From Polynucleobacter sp. (GTDB taxonomy: Bacteria > Pseudomonadota > Gammaproteobacteria > Burkholderiales > Burkholderiaceae): a DNA stretch of 38,684 nt. Made by a program: the position numbers and the translations under genes. Where the stretch lies: positions 1 to 38,684 of the forward strand of contig JAHEBW010000005.1 in assembly GCA_024642065.1 (NCBI GenBank), read 5' to 3'. Each line of letters begins with the position of its first letter. The first letter of the stretch is position 1. The notes beneath the pieces were generated by a model. It was given only the letters and a program-made list of their open reading frames with translations, was not told the DNA's origin and did not search any database. Below are positions 12,401-19,930 of the stretch, one piece after another.

Positions 12401-13385
12401 GGTTGCTGCTAGTGCTGTTGGCCGTTTGACACCGGCAGCTGTAAATAACAATGTAAGTGGCAGTTCTCCTCAAACATACCTAAAGGAAGAGGGTAGATCT
12501 AACGCTGCCTCCAATGTTTCACAAACTGACAATATCAAAGATTGGAATTTTGGCGAACTACCTGAGATGCTTGAGATCAAGCGTGGCAAGCAAACTCTGT
12601 ATGGCTATCCTGCATTGGTGGATAAACAAACTCATTGTGATTTAGAGGTCTTTGATGATCCTGATCTCGCCAGAAGGACTCATCGACAAGGTTTAAGACG
12701 TTTATTTGCGCTACCTATGCGTGAGACCATTAAGGCCCTTCATAAGCAATTGCCTGGAGCGCGAGACCTTAGCTTACTATTTATGAGTATTGGCCAATCA
12801 GATGAACTAATGACTCAAGTGATTGACCTTGCATTAGATAGAGCCTGCTTAATGGATCCTTTGCCCAATAATGCCCAACTATTTAAAGAGCGCTTAGATG
12901 CTGCTAAGCCTAAATTAGCTTTGATCGCTCAAGAAATCGCTCGCCATGCTTTAGCTGGTTTACAGGCTCATGCTGACCTTCAAAAGAAGCTTGCTCAATT
13001 GAAAGCTCTTTCTAGTTCTGCTCATGCTGATGTCAGCGCGCAAGTTCAAAAGCTCATTCATCCCAAATTTGTTGCGGAAACGCCATATGAGTCACTGGTG
13101 CATATTCCCCGCTACTTGAAAGCCATTCTGATGCGTATTGAGAAATTGCGCACCAACCCAAGCCGAGATGCGCAATGTCAAATTGAGTGGCAGTCCATTT
13201 ACAACCCTTGGATCAAGTTGCTCCAGACTCAAAAAGTCTATGGGGGGCAATTAGACCCACGTTTAGATGATTTCCGCTGGCAGTTAGAGGAGTTGCGGGT
13301 GGCGCTATTTGCTCAAGAGCTCAAAACTCCAACACCTATGTCCGCGAAGAGACTACAAAAGATACTAGATAGTCTGCGTCAATAA
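9471..13385 (+). CDS. hrpA: ATP-dependent RNA helicase HrpA (DEAH box)
   Basis: This is a DEAH-box RNA helicase of the HrpA family; E. coli HrpA is about 1300 residues and has been linked to mRNA processing and rescue of stalled ribosomes. From ATG 9471 it has 1304 residues. The Walker A GETGSGKTT is at 36-44, DEAH at 137-140, and SAT in TSATIDADRF at about 170. Motif VI appears in AANQRAGRCGRV, followed by the HA2/OB-fold region and a long C-terminal DUF3418-type domain. An in-frame GTG at 9441 would add ten residues and leave one base to argA; the ATG was preferred because the added residues are not recognisable and the conserved region starts later. A small coiled-coil gene follows after 79 bases. 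Confidence 0.93.
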   Translation: MTKNLKIQFPESLPVSGQREKIAQALEQNQVIIVCGETGSGKTTQLPKICLAMGRGRANGTEKLIGHTQPRRIAATSTAKRIAQELGSPIGEDVGYQVRFADKTSSSASIKLMTDGILLAETQRDPLLKAYDTIIIDEAHERSLNIDFLLGYLRQLLPKRPDLKVIVTSATIDADRFAKHFGTPEHPAPVIEVSGRLFPVEVRYRPLLEQGKKEAQEIPEAVVQAIGELWRDGAHSAGDILVFLPGEREIRDCAEAIRKDHVLSQRFHPEVLSLFARQSVAEQERVFQGSGGRRVVLATNVAETSLTVPGIRFVIDVGLARVKRYSYRNKVEQLQVEPISQAAANQRAGRCGRVSDGICIRLYDESDFVARPKFTDPEILRSSLAAVILRMRALKLPRIQEFPFIEAPLGRAISDGVQLLEELGAMESEGPRQGALTPIGKQLAALPLDPRVGRMLLAAREHQALREVLIIATAMASQDPRDRPIEYAQAADAAHKTFADERSEFLSFVKLWDWYQEALVHKQSNRQLESLCKSKFISPRRMREWRDVHGQLHHLLMEQGWKENATPATFEQVHLSLLTGLLGNIAKRAEDDKNGPGIYEGARGIKLNIWPGSTIGKKAGAWILASELVETSRLFARTIAKIEPQWVEKVAAHRLIKSWSDPFWDARQGEVMAHERGTLYGLPIYNGRKIRFAPKDIEEARNIFIQRALVEAELFGQSEAAAAQKQAGPAYAFFWHNLSLIKQIEALEHRSRRQDVLVDDELLFAFYNQHLPKEVFSRASLEAWLKEDLKNLAILKLDKSDLMRHEAAGITLDRYPKTMRMAGGEVQLTYHFEPGSPKDGVTMVVPLALLNQIDQRRCEWLVPGLCIEKVQLYLKSLPQKLRRNCVPLPEYAKKFVERCTEKSTFGEGDFLEALIADIREQTQVQVQRVDFRPENLPLHCFMNFRLVDEYGRQIDLDRNLGKLRAEFAQSAREVFQEVAASAVGRLTPAAVNNNVSGSSPQTYLKEEGRSNAASNVSQTDNIKDWNFGELPEMLEIKRGKQTLYGYPALVDKQTHCDLEVFDDPDLARRTHRQGLRRLFALPMRETIKALHKQLPGARDLSLLFMSIGQSDELMTQVIDLALDRACLMDPLPNNAQLFKERLDAAKPKLALIAQEIARHALAGLQAHADLQKKLAQLKALSSSAHADVSAQVQKLIHPKFVAETPYESLVHIPRYLKAILMRIEKLRTNPSRDAQCQIEWQSIYNPWIKLLQTQKVYGGQLDPRLDDFRWQLEELRVALFAQELKTPTPMSAKRLQKILDSLRQ

Positions 13386-13403
13386 CCCTCATTTATCCCT
13401 AGC

Positions 13404-13433
13404 TTTAAAAGTGGCTTAATTATCTCTTATACT
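13404..13433 (+). promoter_or_regulatory. Candidate sigma-70 promoter for the small coiled-coil gene
   Basis: A good -10 box TATACT (13428-13433) is preceded at 18-bp spacing by a weak -35 match TTTAAA (13404-13409). A 7-bp inverted repeat, CTCTTAT (13424-13430) and ATAAGAG (13444-13450), overlaps the -10 and the likely start site, so a repressor site or 5' hairpin is possible. Confidence 0.35.
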
Positions 13434-13464
13434 TATAAAAAACATAAGAGATTGAGGGTTGAAA

Positions 13465-13758
13465 ATGAATTATTTTGATACATTGAAATCGGTCAACGAT
13501 CTTACTAATACTGGTATGGGCTTTAAGCAAGCTGAAATTTTGACCGGAATGTATAAAGATTTAATAGAGAATCAATACGGCCATCTTGCTAACAAGCAAG
13601 ATCTAGAAAAAGTATCCATGGAATGTAAGAACGAAATTTTTGAAGTGAAAATGGAAGTTAAATCAATCAATTCAGAAATTAAAACCATCAAATGGATTTT
13701 AGGAGTCTTTGCTGCAGTAGTGATGGCTAATTTTGTTCAGCACAATTTGATGCATTAA
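13465..13758 (+). CDS. Small coiled-coil, C-terminally membrane-anchored protein (DUF1640/CCDC90-like)
   Basis: This 97-residue protein has no assigned function. The ATG at 13465 is preceded by GAGGG at 6-base spacing, a convincing ribosome binding site, so it was preferred to an upstream TTG. The N-terminus (YFDTLKSVNDLTNTGMGFKQAEIL) and the following NKQDLEKV..E...E heptad-like stretch (about 45-75) resemble the DUF1640/CCDC90 family of short coiled-coil proteins. A single hydrophobic helix at about 77-91 (WILGVFAAVVMANFV) ends the protein, giving a tail-anchored topology. It stands alone between hrpA and the beta-propeller gene, with its own candidate promoter. The family assignment is by pattern only. 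Confidence 0.75.
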   Translation: MNYFDTLKSVNDLTNTGMGFKQAEILTGMYKDLIENQYGHLANKQDLEKVSMECKNEIFEVKMEVKSINSEIKTIKWILGVFAAVVMANFVQHNLMH

Positions 13759-13854
13759 CGCATGCAATCTTATAGATTGATGATATTTGTGGGATATCAA
13801 TAAAATCTGTGTTGGTTTTAGGACTTTTAGCAATTTGAGTCTTAAAATCGAAGA

Positions 13855-14868
13855 ATGCACACAACAAACACACACACACGCTCAAAGTCCTTTTTACCAA
13901 GTTTGGCCCTTATGTTTTTCATGGCCAGTAGCGCTGCTTTTGCAAGCTCACCCGAGTCAGTTAAGAAAACAGCGATTGTTCTAAATTCAGGAGATGCCAG
14001 TGTTAGTTTGATTGATATGGCTTCGAAAAAGGTTTACAAAACTTTTCCTGTTGGTAAGGAGCCTCATCATTTGATGATCACTCCAGATCAAAAGTCAGTT
14101 TTAGTGGCTAATGCTGCTGGTAATGACATTGTTTATTTAGACCCTAAGACGGGTGACATGCAAAGACGTGTCCCAAATATTGTGGATCCGTACCATATTG
14201 GTTATTCACCTGATAAGAAATGGTTTATCGCGGCCGGCAATCGATTAGATCGTGTTGATGTATATGAGGTTCATGGTCAAGAATTAAAGTTGGCAAAAAT
14301 TGTTAAAGCTGCAAAAACACCAAGCCACATAGCGTTTACTGCCGATAGCAAAATTACTTTTGTTACGTTGCAAGATTCCAATGAATTGATTGCCATCAAA
14401 TTATCCAATCAAGAAATTTTATGGCGCATGCCTATTGGAAAAATGCCCGCTGGAGTTTGGATGACGCCAGGTGATAAATATCTTTTGATTGGTTTAACTG
14501 GATCTGATGCTGTTCAAGTTGTTGACTGGAAAAGCCAAAAAATTGTGAAAGAAATCAAAACAGGTAAGGGTGCTCATAACTTCAGACCCCTTGGTGATAA
14601 GCGTCACATTTTCTTGTCAAACCGTGTGGCATCTACGATCAGCATTTTAGATATGGAGAAGTTGGAGAAAGTTGCTGACATTACTGGTATACCTTCTGGC
14701 CCCGATTGCATGGATGTTACCCCCGATGGTAAAGAGCTATGGGTGACCTTTAGATTCTCGAAAAAAGTCGGAATTATTGACATTGCCACTCGACAATTGG
14801 TCACTACCATCCCAGTCGGTAAGAGTCCGCATGGCATTTTCTTCTTCCCTAATGCTTCATGGGAATAA
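13855..14868 (+). CDS. Exported YVTN/YncE-like beta-propeller protein
   Basis: This is a periplasmic or secreted beta-propeller of 337 residues. A signal peptide is visible: basic segment, hydrophobic core FLPSLALMFFMASSAAFA, and a probable cleavage after Ala30. The mature part has repeated blades of the YVTN type: SVSLIDMASKKVYKTFPVGKEPHHLMITPD, then SVLVANAAGNDIVYLD, DAVQVVDWKSQKIVKEIKTG, STISILDMEKL, and IIDIATRQLVTTIPVGKSPHGI. Such folds bind proteins or small ligands; no catalytic residues are evident and no haem motif is seen. It is the first gene of a tight five-gene run, and the next gene starts 23 bases after its stop. A run of six AC dinucleotides lies at codons 5-9. An internal ATG at 13912 would destroy the signal peptide. 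Confidence 0.85.
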   Translation: MHTTNTHTRSKSFLPSLALMFFMASSAAFASSPESVKKTAIVLNSGDASVSLIDMASKKVYKTFPVGKEPHHLMITPDQKSVLVANAAGNDIVYLDPKTGDMQRRVPNIVDPYHIGYSPDKKWFIAAGNRLDRVDVYEVHGQELKLAKIVKAAKTPSHIAFTADSKITFVTLQDSNELIAIKLSNQEILWRMPIGKMPAGVWMTPGDKYLLIGLTGSDAVQVVDWKSQKIVKEIKTGKGAHNFRPLGDKRHIFLSNRVASTISILDMEKLEKVADITGIPSGPDCMDVTPDGKELWVTFRFSKKVGIIDIATRQLVTTIPVGKSPHGIFFFPNASWE

Positions 14869-14891
14869 GTCTTTTAAGCCAAGTGAAAAAT

Positions 14892-15668
14892 ATGATGAAA
14901 GCCAATTTAGCTCTGTTAGTTTTACTCTTGGCTTCCACTTTGGCAGATGCTGCAACATGTTCTAGGCCTGTTTACTTAACTTTTGATACAGGCAATATGG
15001 CTGTTGCAGAGTATGTTGCGAAAACCTTGAAGCAACATGACGTGAAAGCAACTTTCTTTTTGGCTAACGAAAGAACCAAAAGAGGGGACTTCTCACTAGA
15101 TGATTCTTGGAATGGTTTTTGGCAAGATCTCAAAAAAGAAGGCCATGCTTTTGGTAACCATACTTTTCACCACACCTATTTCATCAAAGACCTCGGTCAG
15201 CACAAAGTCTTAACAAAGCCTCAATTTGGACCTCAAGCAGGTAAAGCGGTTGTAACTGACCAACAGCAACTCTGTCAGGAGCTAAAGCTGGTGAGTGATC
15301 GTTTTCTAAAGATTACCGGTAAGCCTTTAGATCCAATTTGGAGAGCGCCAGGAGGTAAGGTTTCTCCTCAATATATTGAGATGGGGCATGTTTGTTCGTA
15401 CAAGCATGTGGGGTGGTCACCTGCTGGATTTTTAGGTGATGAATTGGCTTCCGAGAAATTTTCCAATGCTAGCCTTCTCGAGAAAGCCCTAAAAAACATA
15501 CAGCCTGGTGATGTCCTTATGGCCCATTTGGGTATTTGGTCAAGAAATGACCCTTGGGCTCCAGCGGTTTTAGAACCTTTGATCATGGGCCTAAAGAAAA
15601 AAGGTTTTTGTTTCGGCACTATCTTGGATGCTCAGCAGGATTCTCGATTATCTAGAATAATTCAGTAG
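14892..15668 (+). CDS. Exported NodB-like polysaccharide deacetylase family protein
   Basis: This is a 258-residue secreted or periplasmic protein of the carbohydrate esterase 4 (NodB) fold, which removes N- or O-acetyl groups from polysaccharides. The start at 14892 gives a compact signal peptide (MMKANLALLVLLLASTLADA, cleavage near 20); an ATG at 14859 inside the previous gene is an alternative. Motif 1 reads TFDTG (30-34), where the usual form is TFDDG, so the catalytic-base Asp32 is kept but the second, metal-binding Asp is Thr33. Motif 2 is HTFHH (90-94) with both metal histidines, motif 3 RAPGG (151-155), and the late motif VLMAHLG. The Thr substitution may be typical of a betaproteobacterial subfamily. 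The TAG stop abuts the next ATG. The substrate is unknown. Confidence 0.87.
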   Translation: MMKANLALLVLLLASTLADAATCSRPVYLTFDTGNMAVAEYVAKTLKQHDVKATFFLANERTKRGDFSLDDSWNGFWQDLKKEGHAFGNHTFHHTYFIKDLGQHKVLTKPQFGPQAGKAVVTDQQQLCQELKLVSDRFLKITGKPLDPIWRAPGGKVSPQYIEMGHVCSYKHVGWSPAGFLGDELASEKFSNASLLEKALKNIQPGDVLMAHLGIWSRNDPWAPAVLEPLIMGLKKKGFCFGTILDAQQDSRLSRIIQ

Positions 15669-16643
15669 ATGATGAATCAGATAAGTACTTGGTATGCAGC
15701 TCTTCAAGAGTCGATGATGCAGAACATCGTCCTACCAATCTTATATTCTACAAACGGCATGGGCTATGCAGATGATGCGGTCACTGGGCTGGATTGGTTT
15801 TTATTGGGATGCATTCAAATTCTTATCATTGCCTTGATCTTTAAACCTTTGGAAAAAGTGTTTCCAGTTCAGTCTTCCGTTAGTGACTATTCCAGGTTCC
15901 AAAAAATCAAGCTTCAATTGGTTGATTTTTTCTATACCTTGATCCATCGATTAGGTATTTTTAAGCTCATTTTATTTTTAGTTTTTTCTGATGCCTTCTT
16001 TTGGTTTGATGGTCAACTCCACGATCTCGGATTTCAGCGTTTAAATGTTGAAAATTGGTGGCCTGGAGTGACATCAACGCCTTGGATTAGTTTTTTAATT
16101 TATCTAATCATTCTTGATTTTTGTGAGTACGTTTATCACCGAGCCTCACATCACTGGAATTGGTGGTGGCAGTTACATGCACTTCACCATAGTCAGCAGT
16201 TCATGACTGTCTGGACTGATAATAGAAATCACGTTTTGGATGACTTATTACACGCCGCTGTGTTTTCAGGATTGGCTCTGATGATTGGTGTTGAACCAAT
16301 TCAGTTTTTATGGATCATTGCGATTAGTCAGCTGATACAAAATTGGCAACATGGCAATTTGAATTTTGATCATGGCTTGATCAAGTATCTTTTGATTTCT
16401 CCTAAATTTCATCGTCTACATCACGCTATTGGTATGGGTCACGACGTGCCAGGTAAGCCAGGAGTTTTGGGCGGTTGTAATTTTGGAATCTTATTTCCTT
16501 GGTGGGATATGCTTTTGGGCACTGCGATTTTTGACGAAAAGATACATCCAACTGGTGTGCGAGGTTTGATTGTCTCTAATAATCCTTTGGTTCATCAATG
16601 GCAGGGTTTGATTCATTCAGTTAAAGCATTTATTTCAAAGTAA
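15669..16643 (+). CDS. Sterol desaturase / fatty acid hydroxylase superfamily membrane protein
   Basis: This is a 324-residue integral membrane di-iron oxygenase-like protein. The eight-histidine signature is present: HRASH (157-161), HALHH (170-174), HRLHH (248-252), with further histidines at 188, 228 and 235. Hydrophobic segments lie at about 42-60, 95-112, 137-154 and 196-222. Relatives hydroxylate or desaturate fatty acids, sterols or other lipids using O2. The ATG directly follows the stop of the deacetylase, so translation is probably coupled. The substrate cannot be read from the sequence; a lipid of the cell envelope is the simplest inference. The start could also be the next codon, also ATG. 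Confidence 0.9.
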   Translation: MMNQISTWYAALQESMMQNIVLPILYSTNGMGYADDAVTGLDWFLLGCIQILIIALIFKPLEKVFPVQSSVSDYSRFQKIKLQLVDFFYTLIHRLGIFKLILFLVFSDAFFWFDGQLHDLGFQRLNVENWWPGVTSTPWISFLIYLIILDFCEYVYHRASHHWNWWWQLHALHHSQQFMTVWTDNRNHVLDDLLHAAVFSGLALMIGVEPIQFLWIIAISQLIQNWQHGNLNFDHGLIKYLLISPKFHRLHHAIGMGHDVPGKPGVLGGCNFGILFPWWDMLLGTAIFDEKIHPTGVRGLIVSNNPLVHQWQGLIHSVKAFISK

Positions 16644-16659
16644 CTTTTAAAAGGCATCC

Positions 16660-17469
16660 GTGTTTAGATCACTTGGTTCTGCAATCCTTGGTTTGATGCA
16701 TCCAAGAATTCTTTGGTTGAGTTTTAGACCTTTTATCTTGGTGAGCTTAATTTGGGGCTTCCTATTCTTTTTGTTTTGGGAGCCAGCTCTTGAATCAATG
16801 CGTTTATTTATTACGAATTCATTTTTAACCACCTGGTTATCTGAGATGCTATCAGCCGGTGGTTGGGATGAGCTGAGGGCTGTAGTGGCACCTCTATTGC
16901 TCGTTGTGATCTTGATTCCAGTTATTACTATTTCTCTCTTAATTTTTTTGGCATTTACTTCAGTTCCTGCTGTGATTCAACACCTCGTGAAGAGTCAACG
17001 CTTTGAACTTATTTATGAGGCCCATGGTGGAGGCTTGTTAGGTAGTATCGGATATGCAGTGATATCCATCCTTATTTGTTTGATTCTATTATTTTTAACT
17101 TTACCTTTTTGGTGGGTCCCACCTATGGTGGCCATTTTGCCCCCCTTGTTGTGGGGATGGTTGACAATGAGATTGATGTCTTATGATGTCCTAGCGAGGC
17201 ATGCAAGCCCTGATGAACGAGTGGCACTAATGAAAAAACATTACTGGCCCCTTTTGATGATGGGCATTCTTTCTGGAATGATGGGAGCTGTTCCTACATT
17301 TTTCTGGGCTACATCTGCCGTAGCCTTTATTTTCTTTCCTGTAGTTTCTTTCTTTGCCTTGTGGATTTATTCCATCATTTTTATTTTTGCTTCATTGTGG
17401 TTTGCTCACTATCTTTTAGAAGCTCTTCGAGAATACAGAGAGCTAAACGGAGTTATTCATGTCAACTAA
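16660..17469 (+). CDS. EI24/CysZ-type multi-pass inner membrane protein
   Basis: This 269-residue protein resembles the EI24 domain family (which includes CysZ). It opens with FRSLGSAILGLMHPRILWLSFRPF and has hydrophobic segments at about 17-40, 76-105, 130-165 and 198-250, plus the family's SYDVLARHASPDER loop (174-187). The start is GTG, supported by AAAAGG five bases upstream; no nearby ATG fits. Assignment as the sulfate transporter CysZ is not justified because no cysteine-synthesis genes are nearby. Its 3' end overlaps the next gene by 11 bases, so the two are translationally coupled. Confidence 0.82.
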   Translation: MFRSLGSAILGLMHPRILWLSFRPFILVSLIWGFLFFLFWEPALESMRLFITNSFLTTWLSEMLSAGGWDELRAVVAPLLLVVILIPVITISLLIFLAFTSVPAVIQHLVKSQRFELIYEAHGGGLLGSIGYAVISILICLILLFLTLPFWWVPPMVAILPPLLWGWLTMRLMSYDVLARHASPDERVALMKKHYWPLLMMGILSGMMGAVPTFFWATSAVAFIFFPVVSFFALWIYSIIFIFASLWFAHYLLEALREYRELNGVIHVN

Positions 17470-18295
17470 TTCGGAAAGTAGAAAATTTAGATTGTTTGTG
17501 ATTGGTGATGAAATTCTGTCTGGTAAGAGGCAGGACAAGCACATGTCTAAATTAATAGAACTGTTATCTGAGCGAAGTCTTAGTTTGAGCCAAGTGGAGT
17601 ACATCGCTGATGATCGTGATGCCATTACAGCTGCTCTAAAACGTAGCTTTGCAAGTGGGGACATTGTCTTCAGCACGGGTGGTATTGGATCAACTCCTGA
17701 TGACCATACCCGCCAATGTGCGGCAGCGGCTTTGGGCCTTCCTCTTAAGTTGCACCCAGAAGCTAAAGAACTGATCACTCAACGAATTATTACGATGGCT
17801 GAGGGGGATGCTCTTAAAGCTGATCTTAGTAATCCAGATAACCTCCAGCGTATGAAAATGGGTGAGTTCCCTGAGGGTAGTGAGATTGTCCCAAATCCTT
17901 ATAACCAGATTCCCGGTTTCAGGATCAAAGAGCATCATTTTTTACCGGGCTTCCCCGTCATGGCTGCCCCGATGATGAGCTGGGTACTGGATCACCACTA
18001 TCACCATCTGTTCCACAAGCAAGACTTTATTGAAAAGAGCTTTATTGTTCCTTTGGCAATGGAATCTAGTTTGACACCACTAATGGAAAGCATTGAAAAT
18101 AAGCACCCTGGTGTTAAGGTTTTTAGTTTGCCCTCTGTTGGTGATCCAAGCAAAGGCGGTGTCTTCGCAAGACGCCATATTGAGCTTGGTTTAAAGGGCA
18201 AAGAAGCTGATGTTTTATTAGTGTTGCCAATATTGCGTCAAGGAGTTCAAGATTTAGGTCATGAAACTCATGATTTGCCCATTATTGGTGCTTGA
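17459..18295 (+). CDS. Molybdopterin-binding-fold protein (MoaB/Mog/CinA N-terminal-like)
   Basis: This 278-residue cytosolic protein carries the MoCF-biosynthesis fold of the COG1058/CinA N-terminal type. The diagnostic segments are VIGDEILSGKRQDKH (14-28) and STGGIGSTPDDHT (72-84), the variant of the GGTGxTxxD phosphate/AMP-binding loop. The C-terminal NMN-deamidase domain of full CinA is absent, so this is a stand-alone form. In known relatives the fold adenylylates molybdopterin or hydrolyses ADP-ribose. No other molybdenum cofactor genes are in the window, so the role is open. It overlaps the EI24-like gene and ends the five-gene run, 193 bp before glnA. Confidence 0.85.
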   Translation: MSTNSESRKFRLFVIGDEILSGKRQDKHMSKLIELLSERSLSLSQVEYIADDRDAITAALKRSFASGDIVFSTGGIGSTPDDHTRQCAAAALGLPLKLHPEAKELITQRIITMAEGDALKADLSNPDNLQRMKMGEFPEGSEIVPNPYNQIPGFRIKEHHFLPGFPVMAAPMMSWVLDHHYHHLFHKQDFIEKSFIVPLAMESSLTPLMESIENKHPGVKVFSLPSVGDPSKGGVFARRHIELGLKGKEADVLLVLPILRQGVQDLGHETHDLPIIGA

Positions 18296-18320
18296 TATTG
18301 ATAAAAGCATATTACAGTGC

Positions 18321-18347
18321 GTAAATGCACTAAAATAGTGCATTTAC
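18321..18347. promoter_or_regulatory. NtrC-binding palindrome upstream of glnA
   Basis: The core TGCACTAAAATAGTGCA (18326-18342) fits the NtrC consensus of TGCAC half-sites, and the symmetry extends to two perfect 12-base arms (18321-18332 and 18336-18347) around AAA. It is centred about 80 bp upstream of the sigma-54 promoter, a typical enhancer position. A second, weaker overlapping dyad, GTGC-N6-GCAC, lies at 18317-18330. Confidence 0.85.
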
Positions 18348-18404
18348 ATCAGATCAAAAGAATTGTTTTAGCCTAAAATGCTATTAACGATATGAGGCAT
18401 GTTT

Positions 18405-18420
18405 TGGCATGCTTTGTGCA
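18405..18420 (+). promoter_or_regulatory. Sigma-54 (-24/-12) promoter of glnA
   Basis: TGGCATGCTTTGTGCA matches the sigma-54 consensus TGGCACG-N4-TTGCA at 10 of 12 defined positions, with the invariant GG and GC exactly ten bases apart. With the upstream NtrC palindrome this gives a nitrogen-regulated promoter about 70 bp ahead of the glnA start. Confidence 0.85.
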
Positions 18421-18440
18421 TAGTTTGTATTAGCTGGTTA

Positions 18441-18454
18441 ATGACACATGTCAT
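18441..18454. repeat. Small dyad in the glnA leader
   Basis: ATGACA and TGTCAT (6-base arms, CA spacer) form a near-perfect dyad between the sigma-54 promoter and the glnA ribosome binding site. It could be an operator or a leader hairpin; its function is unknown. Confidence 0.4.
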
Positions 18455-18488
18455 TGACTGATTTGAGATTGTTTAACAGGAGATTTGC

Positions 18489-19907
18489 ATGACCACGAAG
18501 ACCGTCGCAGATGTAATGAAGCTTGCGAAAGAAAAAGAAGTTACTTTTGTAGACTTCCGCTTTACAGATACCAAAGGTAAAGAGCAGCACGTATCAGTGC
18601 CTGTTTCACACTTTGATGAAGATAAATTTGAGAGCGGTCATGCGTTTGACGGTTCTTCAATTGCAGGTTGGAAGGGTATTGAAGCTTCAGACATGTTGTT
18701 GTTACCAGATCCTACAACTGCTTATATCGATCCGTTCTATGAAGAGCCAACATTAGTGCTTTCATGTGACGTGATTGAGCCATCTGATGGCAAAGGCTAC
18801 GATCGTGACCCACGTTCTATCGCTAAGCGCGCTGAAGCTTACTTAAAGAGCACAGGTATTGGTGATACAGCTTACTTCGGTCCAGAGCCAGAGTTCTTTG
18901 TATTTGACAGCATCACATGGGGTAACGACATGCAAGGTTGTTTCTTCAAAGTTGAATCAGAAGAAGCTCCATGGTCATCAGCTACAAAATTTGAACACGG
19001 CAATACTGGTCACCGCCCAGGTAAAAAGGGTGGTTACTTCCCAGTTGCTCCAGTAGATACATTCCAAGATATGCGTTCTGAAATGTGTTTGATTTTGGAA
19101 GCTTTAGGTATTCCTGTTGAAGTTCATCACCACGAAGTTGCTGGTCAAGGCCAAAATGAACTTGGTACTAAATTCAGTACTTTAGTTCAACGTGCTGACT
19201 GGACAATCTTACAAAAGTACGTGATTCAAAACGTTGCTCATGCTTATGGCAAAACAGCTACATTCATGCCAAAACCAATCGTTGGTGACAACGGTTCAGG
19301 TATGCACGTTCACCAATCAATCTGGAAAGATGGCCAAAACTTGTTCGCAGGTAACGGCTACGCTGGTTTGTCAGACCTAGCTTTGTACTACATCGGCGGT
19401 ATCATCAAGCACGCACGTGCATTGAACGCGATTACTAACCCAGGTACAAACTCATACAAGCGTTTGGTTCCAGGTTTTGAAGCTCCAGTTAAGTTGGCTT
19501 ACTCAGCACGTAACCGTTCTGCTTCAATTCGTATTCCACACGTATCAAATCCTAAGGGTCGTCGTATTGAAACTCGTTTCCCAGACCCATTGGCTAACCC
19601 ATACTTGTGTTTCGCTGCATTGATGATGGCTGGTTTGGATGGTATCCAAAACAAGATTCATCCAGGTGAAGCTGCTGACAAGAATTTGTATGACTTGCCA
19701 CCAGAAGAAGATGCAAAGATCCCAACAGTATGTAACAGCTTGGATCAAGCTCTTGAGGCATTGAATGCTGACCGTGAGTTCTTAACTCGTGGCGGTGTGT
19801 TCACAAATTCAATGATTGATGCATACATCGAATTGAAGATGGAAGAAGTTACACGCTTCCGTATGGCTGCTCACCCAGTCGAGTTCGATATGTATTACTC
19901 ACTCTAA
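18489..19907 (+). CDS. glnA: Glutamine synthetase, type I
   Basis: The enzyme makes glutamine from glutamate, ammonia and ATP and is the main port of ammonium assimilation; it acts as a cytosolic dodecamer. The 472 residues match GSI-beta. Visible elements are the Asp-50-type loop [16 protein letters not shown], the metal and glutamate site [29 protein letters not shown], and [19 protein letters not shown] carries the adenylylation Tyr401, so the enzyme is probably controlled by GlnE. AGGAG lies six bases before the ATG. An NtrC palindrome and a sigma-54 promoter are upstream, and ntrB-ntrC follow. Codon choice (TTC, AAC, TAC, GGT-rich) is more biased than in the neighbours, as expected of a highly expressed gene. 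Confidence 0.99.
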   Translation: MTTKTVADVMKLAKEKEVTFVDFRFTDTKGKEQHVSVPVSHFDEDKFESGHAFDGSSIAGWKGIEASDMLLLPDPTTAYIDPFYEEPTLVLSCDVIEPSDGKGYDRDPRSIAKRAEAYLKSTGIGDTAYFGPEPEFFVFDSITWGNDMQGCFFKVESEEAPWSSATKFEHGNTGHRPGKKGGYFPVAPVDTFQDMRSEMCLILEALGIPVEVHHHEVAGQGQNELGTKFSTLVQRADWTILQKYVIQNVAHAYGKTATFMPKPIVGDNGSGMHVHQSIWKDGQNLFAGNGYAGLSDLALYYIGGIIKHARALNAITNPGTNSYKRLVPGFEAPVKLAYSARNRSASIRIPHVSNPKGRRIETRFPDPLANPYLCFAALMMAGLDGIQNKIHPGEAADKNLYDLPPEEDAKIPTVCNSLDQALEALNADREFLTRGGVFTNSMIDAYIELKMEEVTRFRMAAHPVEFDMYYSL

Positions 19908-19930
19908 TTGAGAGATTAGAGAAAAGGGTC

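Noticed and set aside
13787..13984. Open frame overlapping the start of the propeller gene
   Set aside because: The alternative frame has no family features; the overlapping frame has a signal peptide and propeller repeats.
16660..17469. Calling the EI24-like gene the sulfate transporter cysZ
   Set aside because: Only the fold family is supported; no sulfate-assimilation genes are nearby.
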